A stretch of 64,000 bases of DNA from NCBI GenBank assembly GCA_900472485.1, contig UCII01000028.1:1287-65286 (forward strand), in the 5' to 3' direction. The notes below the pieces were generated by a model that saw nothing but the letters and a program-made list of their open reading frames with translations, was not told where the DNA came from and searched no databases. Position numbers and translations under genes: made by a program. Positions 55,782-63,993 of this stretch are shown here, one piece after another; positions within the stretch are counted from its first letter, which is position 1; each line of letters starts with the position of its first letter. Origin of the DNA: Hyphomicrobiales bacterium (GTDB taxonomy: Bacteria > Pseudomonadota > Alphaproteobacteria > Rhizobiales > Rhizobiaceae).

Positions 55782-56624
55782 ATGAAACTGTTGCGTGTTG
55801 GCGAAGTCGGCAAGGAAAAGCCGGCGCTTCTGGATAGCGACGGCAAGATCCGCGATCTCTCCGCCCATGTTGCCGATATCGGCGGCGAGGCGATTTCGCC
55901 CGCAGGTCTTGCGAAGATCGCAGCCCTCGATCCGAAAAGCCTGCCCGAGTTGCCGGAAGGCCGTCTCGGTGCTTGCGTTGCCGGCACCGGCAAGTTCATC
56001 TGCATCGGCCTGAACTTCTCCGACCACGCCGCCGAAACCGGCGCCACCGTGCCGCCGGAGCCGATCATCTTCATGAAGGCGAGCTCTGCCATCGTCGGCC
56101 CGAACGACAACGTGCTGATCCCGCGCGGTTCTGAAAAGACTGACTGGGAAGTCGAGCTCGGGGTCGTCATCGGCAAGACCGCAAAATATGTCAGCGAAGC
56201 CGACGCTCTCGACTATGTCGCCGGTTACTGCGTTTCCCACGATGTCTCCGAGCGCGCCTTCCAGGCCGAGCGTTCGGGACAGTGGACCAAGGGCAAGTCC
56301 TGCGACACCTTCGGCCCGATCGGCCCCTGGCTCGTTACCAAGGATGAAATCGCTGATCCGCAGAATCTCGGCATGTGGCTGAAGGTCAACGGCAAGATGA
56401 TGCAGAACGGCTCGACCAGGACCATGGTCTATGGCGTTGCCTACCTCGTCTCCTATCTCAGCCAGTTCATGTCGCTGCATCCGGGCGATGTCATTTCCAC
56501 CGGCACGCCTCCGGGCGTCGGCATGGGCATGAAGCCGCCGCAGTACCTCAAGCCGGGCGATGTCGTCGAGCTCGGCATGGAAGGCCTGGGCACGCAGAAG
56601 CAGACCTTCCTGGCCGACGCGTAA
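55782..56624 (+). CDS. Fumarylacetoacetate hydrolase family protein
   Basis: A 280-residue FAH-fold enzyme for metal-dependent C-C bond cleavage or hydration of a dicarbonyl acid. The catalytic core starts FICIGLNFSDHAAETG near residue 74. The metal ligands are in KASSAIVGPND and SEKTDWEVELGVVIGK near 115-130, and GQWTKGKSCDTFGPIGPW follows. It resembles 2-hydroxyhepta-2,4-diene-1,7-dioate isomerase and ureidoglycolate lyase-like proteins; the pathway is unclear from the neighbours. Followed by a terminator. Confidence 0.88.
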   Translation: MKLLRVGEVGKEKPALLDSDGKIRDLSAHVADIGGEAISPAGLAKIAALDPKSLPELPEGRLGACVAGTGKFICIGLNFSDHAAETGATVPPEPIIFMKASSAIVGPNDNVLIPRGSEKTDWEVELGVVIGKTAKYVSEADALDYVAGYCVSHDVSERAFQAERSGQWTKGKSCDTFGPIGPWLVTKDEIADPQNLGMWLKVNGKMMQNGSTRTMVYGVAYLVSYLSQFMSLHPGDVISTGTPPGVGMGMKPPQYLKPGDVVELGMEGLGTQKQTFLADA

Positions 56625-56670
56625 GGGGTGCGAAGCTCCGGAACTTTAACCTTTTGAGATCATTGTTGAT

Positions 56671-56700
56671 GCCGGGGAAGCGATTCTCCGGCGTTTTTTA
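56671..56700 (+). terminator. Rho-independent terminator after FAH gene
   Basis: GCCGGGGAA and TTCTCCGGC pair (one mismatch) around GCGA, followed by GTTTTTTA. Confidence 0.8.
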
Positions 56701-56725
56701 TCGATAAGAACCAATTGTAGTTATG

Positions 56726-56739
56726 TTGCTCTGCAGCAA
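56726..56739. promoter_or_regulatory. Candidate PhaR-like operator upstream of PHB depolymerase
   Basis: TTGCT-CTGC-AGCAA contains TGC-N3-GCA, the core seen in DNA sites of the PHB-granule regulator PhaR/AniA. It lies about 185 bases before the phaZ start in an otherwise gene-free spacer. The match is by recall of the motif and not tested. Confidence 0.4.
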
Positions 56740-56923
56740 AAACTGCTAGGTTGGATCATAAGGAAGGATGAGGATCGCGCCTGAGGAGCCGTCATTATCC
56801 TGCTGCGCAGCGCCGACTGGAGGAGCGCCGCAGTGAAGGCATCGACACGCAAGACGCGTGCGCTTCAATGATTTAGGTGATTTGTGCGGCCGGATGCCTC
56901 GCATCACGAAAGGTAAAGCCCCG

Positions 56924-58201
56924 ATGTTTTATCAGTTTTATGAACTCAACCATGCCGCTCTCGCCCCCTTTCGCGCCGCAGCAGACATGATGCGCCTGGC
57001 CTATGCCAATCCCCTCAATCCCCTTTCGCATACGGTATTCGGCCGCACCCTGACGGCCAGTCTCGAGGTCTTCGAGCGCACCACCCGGCGCTACGGCAAG
57101 CCGGAATTCGGCCTGCCTGAAACCGAGATTGAGGGCAAACGCGTCTCCGTGCACGAAAAGATCGTTTGGAAGAAGCCCTTCTGCAATCTCATCCATTTCG
57201 AGCGCAGCCTGCCCGCCGGCCACGGCGCCGATCCGCGTATCCTGATCGTCGCGCCAATGTCGGGCCACTATGCGACGCTGCTGCGCGGCACCGTGGAGGC
57301 GCTGCTGCCGGGCGCCGATGTCTATATCACCGACTGGATCGATGCCCGCATGGTGCCGATGACTGAAGGTACCTTCGATCTGGAAGACTACATCGATTAT
57401 GTCATCGAGATGCTGCACCACCTCGGGCCGAATACGCATGTCGTTGCCGTCTGCCAGCCGTCCGTCCCGGTCCTTGCCGCCGCTGCCGTGATGGAAGCTG
57501 CGGGCGATCGCCTGGCACCCTCGTCGATGACGCTGATGGGCGGCCCGATCGATACCCGCATCAATCCGACGGCGGTCAACCAGCTTGCCAAGGAAAAGCC
57601 GCTGGAATGGTTCGCCGACAATGTCGTCATGAACGTGCCCTGGCCGCAGCCGGGCTTCCTGCGGCCCGTCTATCCCGGCTTCCTGCAGCTTTCCGGCTTC
57701 ATGTCGATGAACCTCGATCGCCATATGATCGCCCACAAGGACTTCTTCGTGCATCTCGTCAAGAATGACGGCGAGCCGGCCGAGAAGCATCGTGATTTCT
57801 ACGACGAATATCTGGCTGTCATGGATCTGACGGCGGAATTCTATCTGCAGACGGTCGATCAGGTCTTCATCAAGCACGCGCTGCCGAAGGGCGAGCTTAT
57901 GCACCGCGGCGAACGTGTCGATCCCTCCGCCATCCGCAACATCGCGCTTCTGACCGTCGAGGGCGAAAACGACGATATTTCCGGCGTCGGCCAGACGCAT
58001 GCGGCACAGACCATCTGCACCAATATCCCCGAACATATGCGCATGCACTATCTGCAGCCGGATGTCGGTCACTACGGCGTCTTCAACGGCTCACGCTTCC
58101 GCCGCGAGATCGCGCCGCGTATCCTGGCCTTCACCCGCGAGCATGCCCGCACCGGTCACTCGGTCGTCAAGCGTGTCATCAAGGGCGGCAAATCTGCCTA
58201 G
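56924..58201 (+). CDS. phaZ: Intracellular polyhydroxybutyrate depolymerase
   Basis: A 425-residue cytoplasmic, granule-associated enzyme that breaks stored poly-3-hydroxybutyrate into monomers. The N terminus MFYQFYELNHAALAPFRAAADMMR is typical. The nucleophile lies in a lipase-like box with Cys177 in VVAVCQPSVP, as in the Cys-type PhaZ family. A PHB-depolymerase C-terminal domain follows, with the likely His in LQPDVGHYGVFNGSRFR. I chose the ATG at 56924, preceded by AAAGG; the frame opens 22 codons earlier without family-like sequence. A PhaR-like operator lies upstream. Confidence 0.92.
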   Translation: MFYQFYELNHAALAPFRAAADMMRLAYANPLNPLSHTVFGRTLTASLEVFERTTRRYGKPEFGLPETEIEGKRVSVHEKIVWKKPFCNLIHFERSLPAGHGADPRILIVAPMSGHYATLLRGTVEALLPGADVYITDWIDARMVPMTEGTFDLEDYIDYVIEMLHHLGPNTHVVAVCQPSVPVLAAAAVMEAAGDRLAPSSMTLMGGPIDTRINPTAVNQLAKEKPLEWFADNVVMNVPWPQPGFLRPVYPGFLQLSGFMSMNLDRHMIAHKDFFVHLVKNDGEPAEKHRDFYDEYLAVMDLTAEFYLQTVDQVFIKHALPKGELMHRGERVDPSAIRNIALLTVEGENDDISGVGQTHAAQTICTNIPEHMRMHYLQPDVGHYGVFNGSRFRREIAPRILAFTREHARTGHSVVKRVIKGGKSA

Positions 58202-58313
58202 AGCCGGATGATTTCAGGTCTGTTCGACCTGAAATCTGAATCCGTTTCTAACTCAAAAAGCTATAGCGGGATGTCGCCCGAAAACCGCGCACACTTTTCG
58301 GCATCCCGCTCTA
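58201..58313. repeat. ~110-bp interspersed repeat, copy 3
   Basis: It directly follows the phaZ stop. CAGGTCTGTTCGACCTG palindrome, then AGCGGGATG...CATCCCGCT, the outer stem of the second half. The stem bases differ from the copies at 22533 and 49440 (GCATGATG/CATCATGC) but compensate on both sides, so the hairpin is kept. Confidence 0.85.
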
Positions 58314-58636
58314 AGAGAACAAGTAAAATCAATGGGATAAATCCGTCCCGGAGCATTGTCGGCGCCCGAACCGCTTTTGCTGTGCAAACTATTAGCTTTT
58401 GTTGAATTATCCGGGCGGATTCAAACACTTGTCCGATTCAGCCTCGCGATCCCATTGAAGCCTCACGAAGAGGTTACCATCTCGATTCCAGCGGTACCGC
58501 AAAGATCGGGCCGTTTACCGCGCCGCGCGTCCTTGGAACGCGCTGAGATGCAGGTAGAGCTTTAAAAACCGCGCAGAAGCCTGACCAATGACCGGTAACG
58601 GTCGAGGGGCGATGCGCCGTGCGAGGATACCTGACA
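58202..58636. other. Intergenic region between phaZ and DUF2852 gene
   Basis: The first 110 bases are the interspersed repeat. The remainder (58314-58636) shows no gene. TTGC-TGT-GCAA at 58377-58387 is a short palindrome with the same TGC-N3-GCA core as the site before phaZ. Small open frames here have no recognisable features. Confidence 0.5.
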
Positions 58637-59077
58637 ATGAACCAATCTGCATTGCTTCGACCGGATTGGACTCCGGCTACTATTGCCCTGATGGTGCTTG
58701 GCTTCGTGGTCTTCTGGCCGCTTGGCTTTGCCATGCTCGCCTATATTCTCTTCGGAGAACGTTTGCGGGAATTCAAACGGGATGTAAACGAAAGGACCGA
58801 CGGCATGTTTGCTGGCTGCGGACGTTATCGCAATCGTCATCGCCACTCCTATTCCTCCACCGGCAACGTCGCCTTCGACGACTGGCGCCGGGCAGAGCTT
58901 GAGCGCCTCGAACAGGAACGCCGCAAGCTGGACGAGATGCGCGCCGAGTTCGACGCTTATGCCCGCGAACTGCGTCGTGCCAAGGATCAGGAAGAGTTCG
59001 ACCGTTTCATGCGCGAGCGCAACAACGTCAAGCGCAATGACAATGGCGGCTCGCCGACCGAATTCCAGACGCCGTGA
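58637..59077 (+). CDS. DUF2852 membrane protein
   Basis: A 146-residue protein. An N-terminal hydrophobic segment (about residues 10-40, ATIALMVLGFVVFWPLGFAMLAYILFG) anchors it in the inner membrane. A basic, His/Arg-rich stretch leads into a coiled-coil-like helix (RRAELERLEQERRKLDEMRAEFDAYARELRRAKDQEEFDRFMRERN). This is the layout of DUF2852, common in Rhizobiales and of unknown role. The ATG at 58637 is preferred; an in-frame GTG lies 18 bases earlier. Followed by a good terminator. Confidence 0.85.
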   Translation: MNQSALLRPDWTPATIALMVLGFVVFWPLGFAMLAYILFGERLREFKRDVNERTDGMFAGCGRYRNRHRHSYSSTGNVAFDDWRRAELERLEQERRKLDEMRAEFDAYARELRRAKDQEEFDRFMRERNNVKRNDNGGSPTEFQTP

Positions 59078-59097
59078 CGGAAGCTCGTCACGAGGTC

Positions 59098-59131
59098 AAA
59101 GCCGGCATCGTTCGATGCCGGTTTTTCTTTG
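59098..59131 (+). terminator. Rho-independent terminator of DUF2852 gene
   Basis: AAAGCCGGCATCG pairs with CGATGCCGGTTTT with a TT loop, followed by TCTTT. Confidence 0.88.
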
Positions 59132-59165
59132 CCAGAAATCCCTGCGAATCATATAAAACTGCCTT

Positions 59166-59927
59166 ATGTTTCCGCTGCTCTCCAGATCCCGCAAACCGCA
59201 AGCCAAGTTGGCCGCGCCGGAAACGCGTACGCTCGATGTCGCCGGCCGGCTGATGCCGCTGACGATCCGTCAGCACGAGCGCGCGACCCGCATCACGCTC
59301 CGGATCGAGCCCGGCGGGCGGTCGCTGAAGATGACCATTCCACGTGGTTTGGCGGCACGCGAGGTCAACGCTTTCCTCGACCGGCATCAGGGCTGGCTTC
59401 TGACCAAGCTTGCGAAATTCTCGGTCGACAGCAGCCTGCGCAGCGGCAGCGAAATCCTGCTGCGCGGCGTGCGTCACCGGATCGAGCATACCGGCACCCT
59501 GCGCGGTCTTACCGAAGCCATCGTCGTCGAGGGCGTTCCGGTGCTGCGCGTCAGCGGCCTGCCGGAACATGCCGGCCGCCGCATCGCCACCTTCCTGAAG
59601 AAGGAGGCGCGCGCCGATCTGGAAAAGCTTGTGGCTATCCACGCCAAGGCCGTCCGCGCCAGCGTCGCATCCATCACCATGAAGGATACCCGCAGCCGCT
59701 GGGGCTCCTGCTCCTCGCAAGGGAACTTGAGCTTCTCCTGGCGCATCGTCATGGCGCCGCCCTTGGTCATCGATTACCTCGCCGCCCATGAGGTCGCGCA
59801 TTTGCGCGAAATGAACCATGGCCCCCGCTTCTGGGCGCTCTGCCGCAAACTCTGCCCCGACATGGACGAGGCCAAAGCCTGGTTGAAACGCCACGGCAGC
59901 CAGCTGCATGCGATCGATTTTGATTGA
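59166..59927 (+). CDS. YgjP/SprT-like zinc metallopeptidase (DUF45)
   Basis: A 253-residue soluble protein. The N-terminal beta-rich part (RATRITLRIEPGGRSLKMTIPRGL) is followed by the diagnostic TRSRWGSCSSQGNLSFSWRIVMAP. The zinc motif HEVAH is at residues 208-212 in AAHEVAHLREMNHGPRFW, where the downstream His is the third ligand. This is the YgjP/DUF45 (M48-like) family of putative metallopeptidases with unknown substrates. It lies about 90 bases after the DUF2852 gene, but a terminator separates them. Confidence 0.87.
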   Translation: MFPLLSRSRKPQAKLAAPETRTLDVAGRLMPLTIRQHERATRITLRIEPGGRSLKMTIPRGLAAREVNAFLDRHQGWLLTKLAKFSVDSSLRSGSEILLRGVRHRIEHTGTLRGLTEAIVVEGVPVLRVSGLPEHAGRRIATFLKKEARADLEKLVAIHAKAVRASVASITMKDTRSRWGSCSSQGNLSFSWRIVMAPPLVIDYLAAHEVAHLREMNHGPRFWALCRKLCPDMDEAKAWLKRHGSQLHAIDFD

Positions 59928-59967
59928 ATGCATAGAGGCGCGCAAGGCAATCGCATATAGCCAGGTT

Positions 59968-60103
59968 GGCCCCTCATCCGTCCTCTCACAGTTCGCTTCG
60001 CTCAACTGTTCGAGTCCACCTTCTCCCTGCACGCGGGTAGAAGGGGCTTGACGAGATTGCCCCCTCTCCCCGTCAAAACGGGGAGAGGGCTGGGGTGAGG
60101 GGC
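59968..60103. repeat. GC-rich mosaic palindromic repeat
   Basis: Outer arms GGCCCCTCA and TGAGGGGCC bracket three inner hairpins: ACAGTT...AACTGT, CCTTCT...AGAAGG and CCCTCTCCCCG...CGGGGAGAGGG. The right end, followed by TTTTCT, may also stop transcription. The same right end occurs at 1-19. It fills the spacer before trpF. Confidence 0.8.
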
Positions 60104-60203
60104 CTTTTCTATTTCATATACGATGGCCTTGGAGCCACGCAAAAATCCCGCCAACGTCGCCTTTAGGCTCGACTCTTTCGAAATTTCGTGTCACTCCGCT
60201 GCC

Positions 60204-60878
60204 ATGAACCCCGATATCAAAATTTGTGGTCTGAAGACGCCGGAAGCGGTGGATCGTGCTCTTGAGCGCGGCGCTACCCATATCGGCTTTATCTTCTTTG
60301 AAAAAAGCCCGCGCTATATCGAGCCGGATCTCGCCGGCGCGCTCGCCGAGCGTGCCCGCGGCAGGGCGAAAGTCGTTGCCGTCACGGTCGATCCCACCAA
60401 TGACGATCTCGATGAGATCATGGCGCTGGTGAAGCCCGATATGCTGCAGCTTCATGGCAATGAAAGCCCGGAGCGCGTGCTGACCATCAAGGCGGTCCAC
60501 AACGTGCCGGTCATGAAGGCCATGTCGGTGCGCGATGCCGATGATCTGAAGCGGGTGGAATCCTATATCGGCATAGCTGACCGCTTCCTCTTCGATGCCA
60601 AGCCGCCGGCCGGCTCTGTGCTGCCGGGCGGAAACGGCGTATCCTTCGATTGGAGCCTGATGAGCTGGCTCGACGATCGGGTGGATTACATGCTCTCAGG
60701 CGGCGTCAACAAGGACAATGTTGCCGAGGCGCTGGCTTCCACCAAGGCCAGCGGCATCGATCTTTCCTCTGCCCTCGAGAGTTCGCCGGGCGTGAAGGAT
60801 CTAGGCAAGATCGACCAGTTTTTCGACGCTTTTGCAGAAGCATGCGTGCCGGAACCGGCAGCAGGGAGTAGAAAGTGA
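60204..60878 (+). CDS. trpF: Phosphoribosylanthranilate isomerase
   Basis: A 224-residue TIM-barrel enzyme that converts phosphoribosylanthranilate to its deoxyribulose form in tryptophan synthesis. The catalytic Cys8 is in IKICGLKTPE, with the partner Asp in VTVDPTND near residue 65. LDDRVDYMLSGGVNKDNVAEAL carries the phosphate-binding Gly. I chose the ATG at 60204 (MNPDIKI). The stop overlaps the trpB GTG by 4 bases. Here trpF starts a trpFBA-accD operon, separate from the other trp genes. Confidence 0.95.
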   Translation: MNPDIKICGLKTPEAVDRALERGATHIGFIFFEKSPRYIEPDLAGALAERARGRAKVVAVTVDPTNDDLDEIMALVKPDMLQLHGNESPERVLTIKAVHNVPVMKAMSVRDADDLKRVESYIGIADRFLFDAKPPAGSVLPGGNGVSFDWSLMSWLDDRVDYMLSGGVNKDNVAEALASTKASGIDLSSALESSPGVKDLGKIDQFFDAFAEACVPEPAAGSRK

Positions 60879-62089
60879 ACCAGACGCCTAAACCCAATTC
60901 CTTCCGCTCCGGCCCCGATGAGGACGGCCGTTTCGGCATTTATGGCGGCCGTTTCGTTGCCGAAACGCTCATGCCGCTGATCCTGGATCTGCAGGAGGAA
61001 TGGGCGAAGGCGAAGGACGATCCGGCTTTTCAGGCGGAGCTGAAGTCTCTCGGCACGCATTATATCGGCCGGCCGAGCCCGCTTTACTTTGCCGAGCGCC
61101 TGACGGCGGAGCTTGGCGGCGCGAAGATCTACTTCAAGCGCGAAGAGCTGAACCATACCGGTTCGCACAAGATCAACAACTGTATCGGCCAGATCCTGCT
61201 CGCCAAGCGCATGGGCAAGACCCGCATCATCGCCGAAACCGGTGCCGGCCAGCATGGCGTGGCGTCGGCAACGGTTGCCGCCCGCTTCGGCCTGCCCTGC
61301 GTCGTCTACATGGGCGCGACCGATGTCGAGCGTCAGGCGCCGAACGTCTTCCGCATGAAGCTCTTGGGCGCCGAGGTCATTCCGGTGACAGCCGGCAGCG
61401 GCACGCTCAAGGACGCCATGAACGAAGCCCTTCGTGATTGGGTCACCAATGTCGAAGACACCTACTATCTGATCGGTACGGCTGCCGGCCCGCATCCCTA
61501 TCCGGAAATGGTCCGCGATTTCCAGGCTGTGATCGGCACCGAAGCCCGCGCGCAGATTCTGGAAGCTGAAGGCCGACTGCCGGACCTCGTCGTTGCGGCC
61601 GTCGGCGGCGGCTCGAATGCGATCGGCATCTTCCATCCCTTCCTCGATGATGAGGGCGTCAAGATCGTCGGCGTCGAAGCCGGTGGCAAGGGTCTGCAGG
61701 GTGATGAGCATTGCGCCTCGATCACCGCCGGTTCGCCCGGCGTGCTGCATGGCAATCGCACCTATCTGCTGCAGGACGGCGACGGCCAGATCAAGGAAGG
61801 CCATTCCATCTCGGCCGGCCTCGATTACCCCGGCATCGGCCCAGAGCATTCCTGGCTGAACGATATCGGTCGCGCCGAATATGTGCCGATCATGGATCAC
61901 GAGGCACTCGAAGCCTTCCAGACGCTGACGCGTCTCGAAGGTATCATCCCGGCACTCGAGCCGAGCCATGCGCTCGCCGAGGTGATCAAGCGTGCCCCGA
62001 AGATGGGCAAGGACGAGATCATCCTGATGAACCTCTCCGGCCGTGGTGACAAGGACATCTTCACCGTCGGCAAGATTCTGGGAATGTGA
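60875..62089 (+). CDS. trpB: Tryptophan synthase beta chain
   Basis: A 404-residue PLP enzyme that joins indole and serine to make tryptophan. The PLP lysine is Lys99 in ELNHTGSHKINNC. The phosphate-binding AVGGGSNAIGIF is near residue 236, and the C-terminal LSGRGDKD is typical. It starts with a GTG overlapping the trpF stop (GTGA), with GGGAG upstream. It is 10 bases before trpA, and the products form the alpha2-beta2 complex. Confidence 0.97.
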   Translation: MNQTPKPNSFRSGPDEDGRFGIYGGRFVAETLMPLILDLQEEWAKAKDDPAFQAELKSLGTHYIGRPSPLYFAERLTAELGGAKIYFKREELNHTGSHKINNCIGQILLAKRMGKTRIIAETGAGQHGVASATVAARFGLPCVVYMGATDVERQAPNVFRMKLLGAEVIPVTAGSGTLKDAMNEALRDWVTNVEDTYYLIGTAAGPHPYPEMVRDFQAVIGTEARAQILEAEGRLPDLVVAAVGGGSNAIGIFHPFLDDEGVKIVGVEAGGKGLQGDEHCASITAGSPGVLHGNRTYLLQDGDGQIKEGHSISAGLDYPGIGPEHSWLNDIGRAEYVPIMDHEALEAFQTLTRLEGIIPALEPSHALAEVIKRAPKMGKDEIILMNLSGRGDKDIFTVGKILGM

Positions 62090-62099
62090 GTTAGACGCC

Positions 62100-62939
62100 A
62101 TGACCGCACGTATGGACAAACGCTTCGCCGCTTTGAAGGCTGAAGGCCGCCCGGCACTCGTCACCTATTTCATGGGCGGCGATCCCGATTACGAGACCTC
62201 GCTCGGCATCATGAAGGCGCTGCCGGAAGCCGGCGCCGACGTCATCGAGCTTGGCATGCCCTTTTCCGATCCTATGGCCGACGGCCCGGCGATCCAGCTT
62301 GCCGGCCAGCGCGCCCTAAAGGCCGGCCAGACGCTGAAGAAGACGCTGCAGCTCGCCGCCGATTTCCGCAAGGTCGATACCGATACGCCGATCGTGATGA
62401 TGGGCTATTACAATCCGATCTATATTTATGGCGTCGAAAAGTTCCTGGACGATGCACTTGCAGCTGGGATCGACGGCCTGATCGTCGTCGACCTGCCGCC
62501 GGAAATGGATGATGAGCTTTGTATTCCGGCGATCCGCAAGGGCATCAACTTCATCCGCCTGGCAACGCCGACCACCGATGACAAGCGCCTGCCGACGGTT
62601 CTGAAGAACACGACGGGCTTCGTCTATTACGTCTCGATGAACGGCATCACCGGTTCGGCATTGCCCGACCCGTCGCTGGTCTCGGGCGCCGTCGAGCGCA
62701 TCAAGCAGCACACCGAGCTGCCGGTCTGCGTCGGCTTCGGCGTCAAGACTGCCGAACACGCCAAGCTGATCGGCGCGTCCGCCGATGGCGTCGTCGTCGG
62801 TACCGCGATCGTCAACCAGATCGCCACCAGCCTCACCAAGGATGGTGAGGCAACAGCAGACACCATCCAGGCCGTCGCCACCCTGGTGCGCGGCCTGTCG
62901 ACGGGAACACGTTCCGCCCGCCTTGTTGCCGCCGAATAG
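62100..62939 (+). CDS. trpA: Tryptophan synthase alpha chain
   Basis: A 279-residue TIM barrel that splits indole-3-glycerol phosphate to indole, which passes through a tunnel to TrpB. The catalytic pair Glu50 and Asp61 is in VIELGMPFSDPMADGPAIQ. The mobile loop and phosphate-binding GVKTAEHAKLIG and ASADGVVVGTAIVNQI segments follow. The ATG at 62100 is 10 bases past trpB. A longer frame upstream overlaps trpB and is rejected. Confidence 0.96.
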   Translation: MTARMDKRFAALKAEGRPALVTYFMGGDPDYETSLGIMKALPEAGADVIELGMPFSDPMADGPAIQLAGQRALKAGQTLKKTLQLAADFRKVDTDTPIVMMGYYNPIYIYGVEKFLDDALAAGIDGLIVVDLPPEMDDELCIPAIRKGINFIRLATPTTDDKRLPTVLKNTTGFVYYVSMNGITGSALPDPSLVSGAVERIKQHTELPVCVGFGVKTAEHAKLIGASADGVVVGTAIVNQIATSLTKDGEATADTIQAVATLVRGLSTGTRSARLVAAE

Positions 62940-62943
62940 TTTT

Positions 62944-62997
62944 CCCATATAGGCCTCTCATCAAATCCCCTGCGGATTGAGGGGAAAAGCCTATGGG
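62944..62997. promoter_or_regulatory. Hairpin between trpA and accD
   Basis: CCCATATAGGC and GCCTATGGG pair with a two-base bulge, enclosing TCCCCT-N8-AGGGGA. There is no T run directly after it, so it looks more like an RNA processing or attenuation element than a full terminator. It ends 52 bases before the accD start. Confidence 0.45.
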
Positions 62998-63049
62998 CAT
63001 TTGGTGACGACTAGGATATCGATTAATTCGGTCGATTAGGAGTTTCGAA

Positions 63050-63961
63050 TTGAACTGGATCACGAACTACGTCCGCCCGCGGATCAATTCCATGCTGGGC
63101 CGTCGCGAGGTTCCGGAGAATCTCTGGATCAAGTGCCCGGAAACGGGCGAAATGGTCTTCCACAAGGATCTGGAAGACAACAAGTGGGTCATCCCTGCTT
63201 CCGGTTTCCACATGAAGATGCCGGCCAAGGCTCGCCTTGCCTCTCTCTTCGACAACGGCGAATACGAAGCCCTGCCGCAGCCGAAGGTCGCGCAGGATCC
63301 GCTGAAGTTCCGGGATTCGAAGAAATATACCGACCGCCTGAAGGACAGCCGCTTGAAGACCGAGCAGGAGGATACGATCCTCTCCGGCGTCGGCAAAGTT
63401 CGCGGCCTGAAGCTCGTCGCCATCGTCCATGAGTTCAACTTCATCGGCGGTTCGCTCGGCATGGCGGCCGGCGAAGCCATCGTGAAGGCTTTCGAGCGTG
63501 CGATCGCCGAAAAATGCCCTGTTGTGATGTTCCCGGCTTCGGGCGGCGCCCGCATGCAGGAGGGTATCCTGTCGCTGATGCAGCTGCCGCGCACGACGGT
63601 CGCCGTCGACATGCTGAAGGAAGCTGGCCAGCCCTACGTCGTGGTTCTGACGAACCCGACGACCGGCGGCGTCACGGCCTCCTACGCTATGCTGGGAGAC
63701 ATTCACCTTGCCGAACCTGGCGCCGAAATCGGCTTTGCCGGCAAGCGCGTGATCGAGCAGACATTGCGCGAAAAGCTTCCCGAGGGCTTCCAGACCTCGG
63801 AATATCTGCTGGAGCACGGCATGGTGGATATGGTCGTCAAGCGTCACGACATTCCCGACACTTTGGCGACGCTTCTGAAGATCCTGACCAAGGCGCCGGC
63901 AAACGACGTATCGGTCAAGAACAAGAATGGCGCGGCACTGGCAATAGCAGCGAGCGCCTGA
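63050..63961 (+). CDS. accD: Acetyl-CoA carboxylase carboxyltransferase beta subunit
   Basis: A 303-residue subunit that, with AccA, moves the carboxyl group from biotin to acetyl-CoA for fatty-acid synthesis. The crotonase-fold domain has FNFIGGSLGMAAGEAIVKAFERA, FPASGGARMQEGILSLMQ and NPTTGGVTASYAMLGD. The N-terminal zinc ribbon is degenerate: residues 24-48 (LWIKCPETGEMVFHKDLE...) keep one of the four cysteines of the E. coli form. The start is a TTG at 63050 with AGGAG eight bases upstream. Fourth gene of the trpFBA run. Confidence 0.95.
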   Translation: MNWITNYVRPRINSMLGRREVPENLWIKCPETGEMVFHKDLEDNKWVIPASGFHMKMPAKARLASLFDNGEYEALPQPKVAQDPLKFRDSKKYTDRLKDSRLKTEQEDTILSGVGKVRGLKLVAIVHEFNFIGGSLGMAAGEAIVKAFERAIAEKCPVVMFPASGGARMQEGILSLMQLPRTTVAVDMLKEAGQPYVVVLTNPTTGGVTASYAMLGDIHLAEPGAEIGFAGKRVIEQTLREKLPEGFQTSEYLLEHGMVDMVVKRHDIPDTLATLLKILTKAPANDVSVKNKNGAALAIAASA

Positions 63962-63993
63962 CATCATCGATGGCCGACGGGCGGAGGTGCGGG

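Noticed and set aside
60686..62164. 492-codon open frame opposite trpB/trpF
   Set aside because: Lies fully over trpF-trpB-trpA, which are unmistakable; no domain is recognisable.
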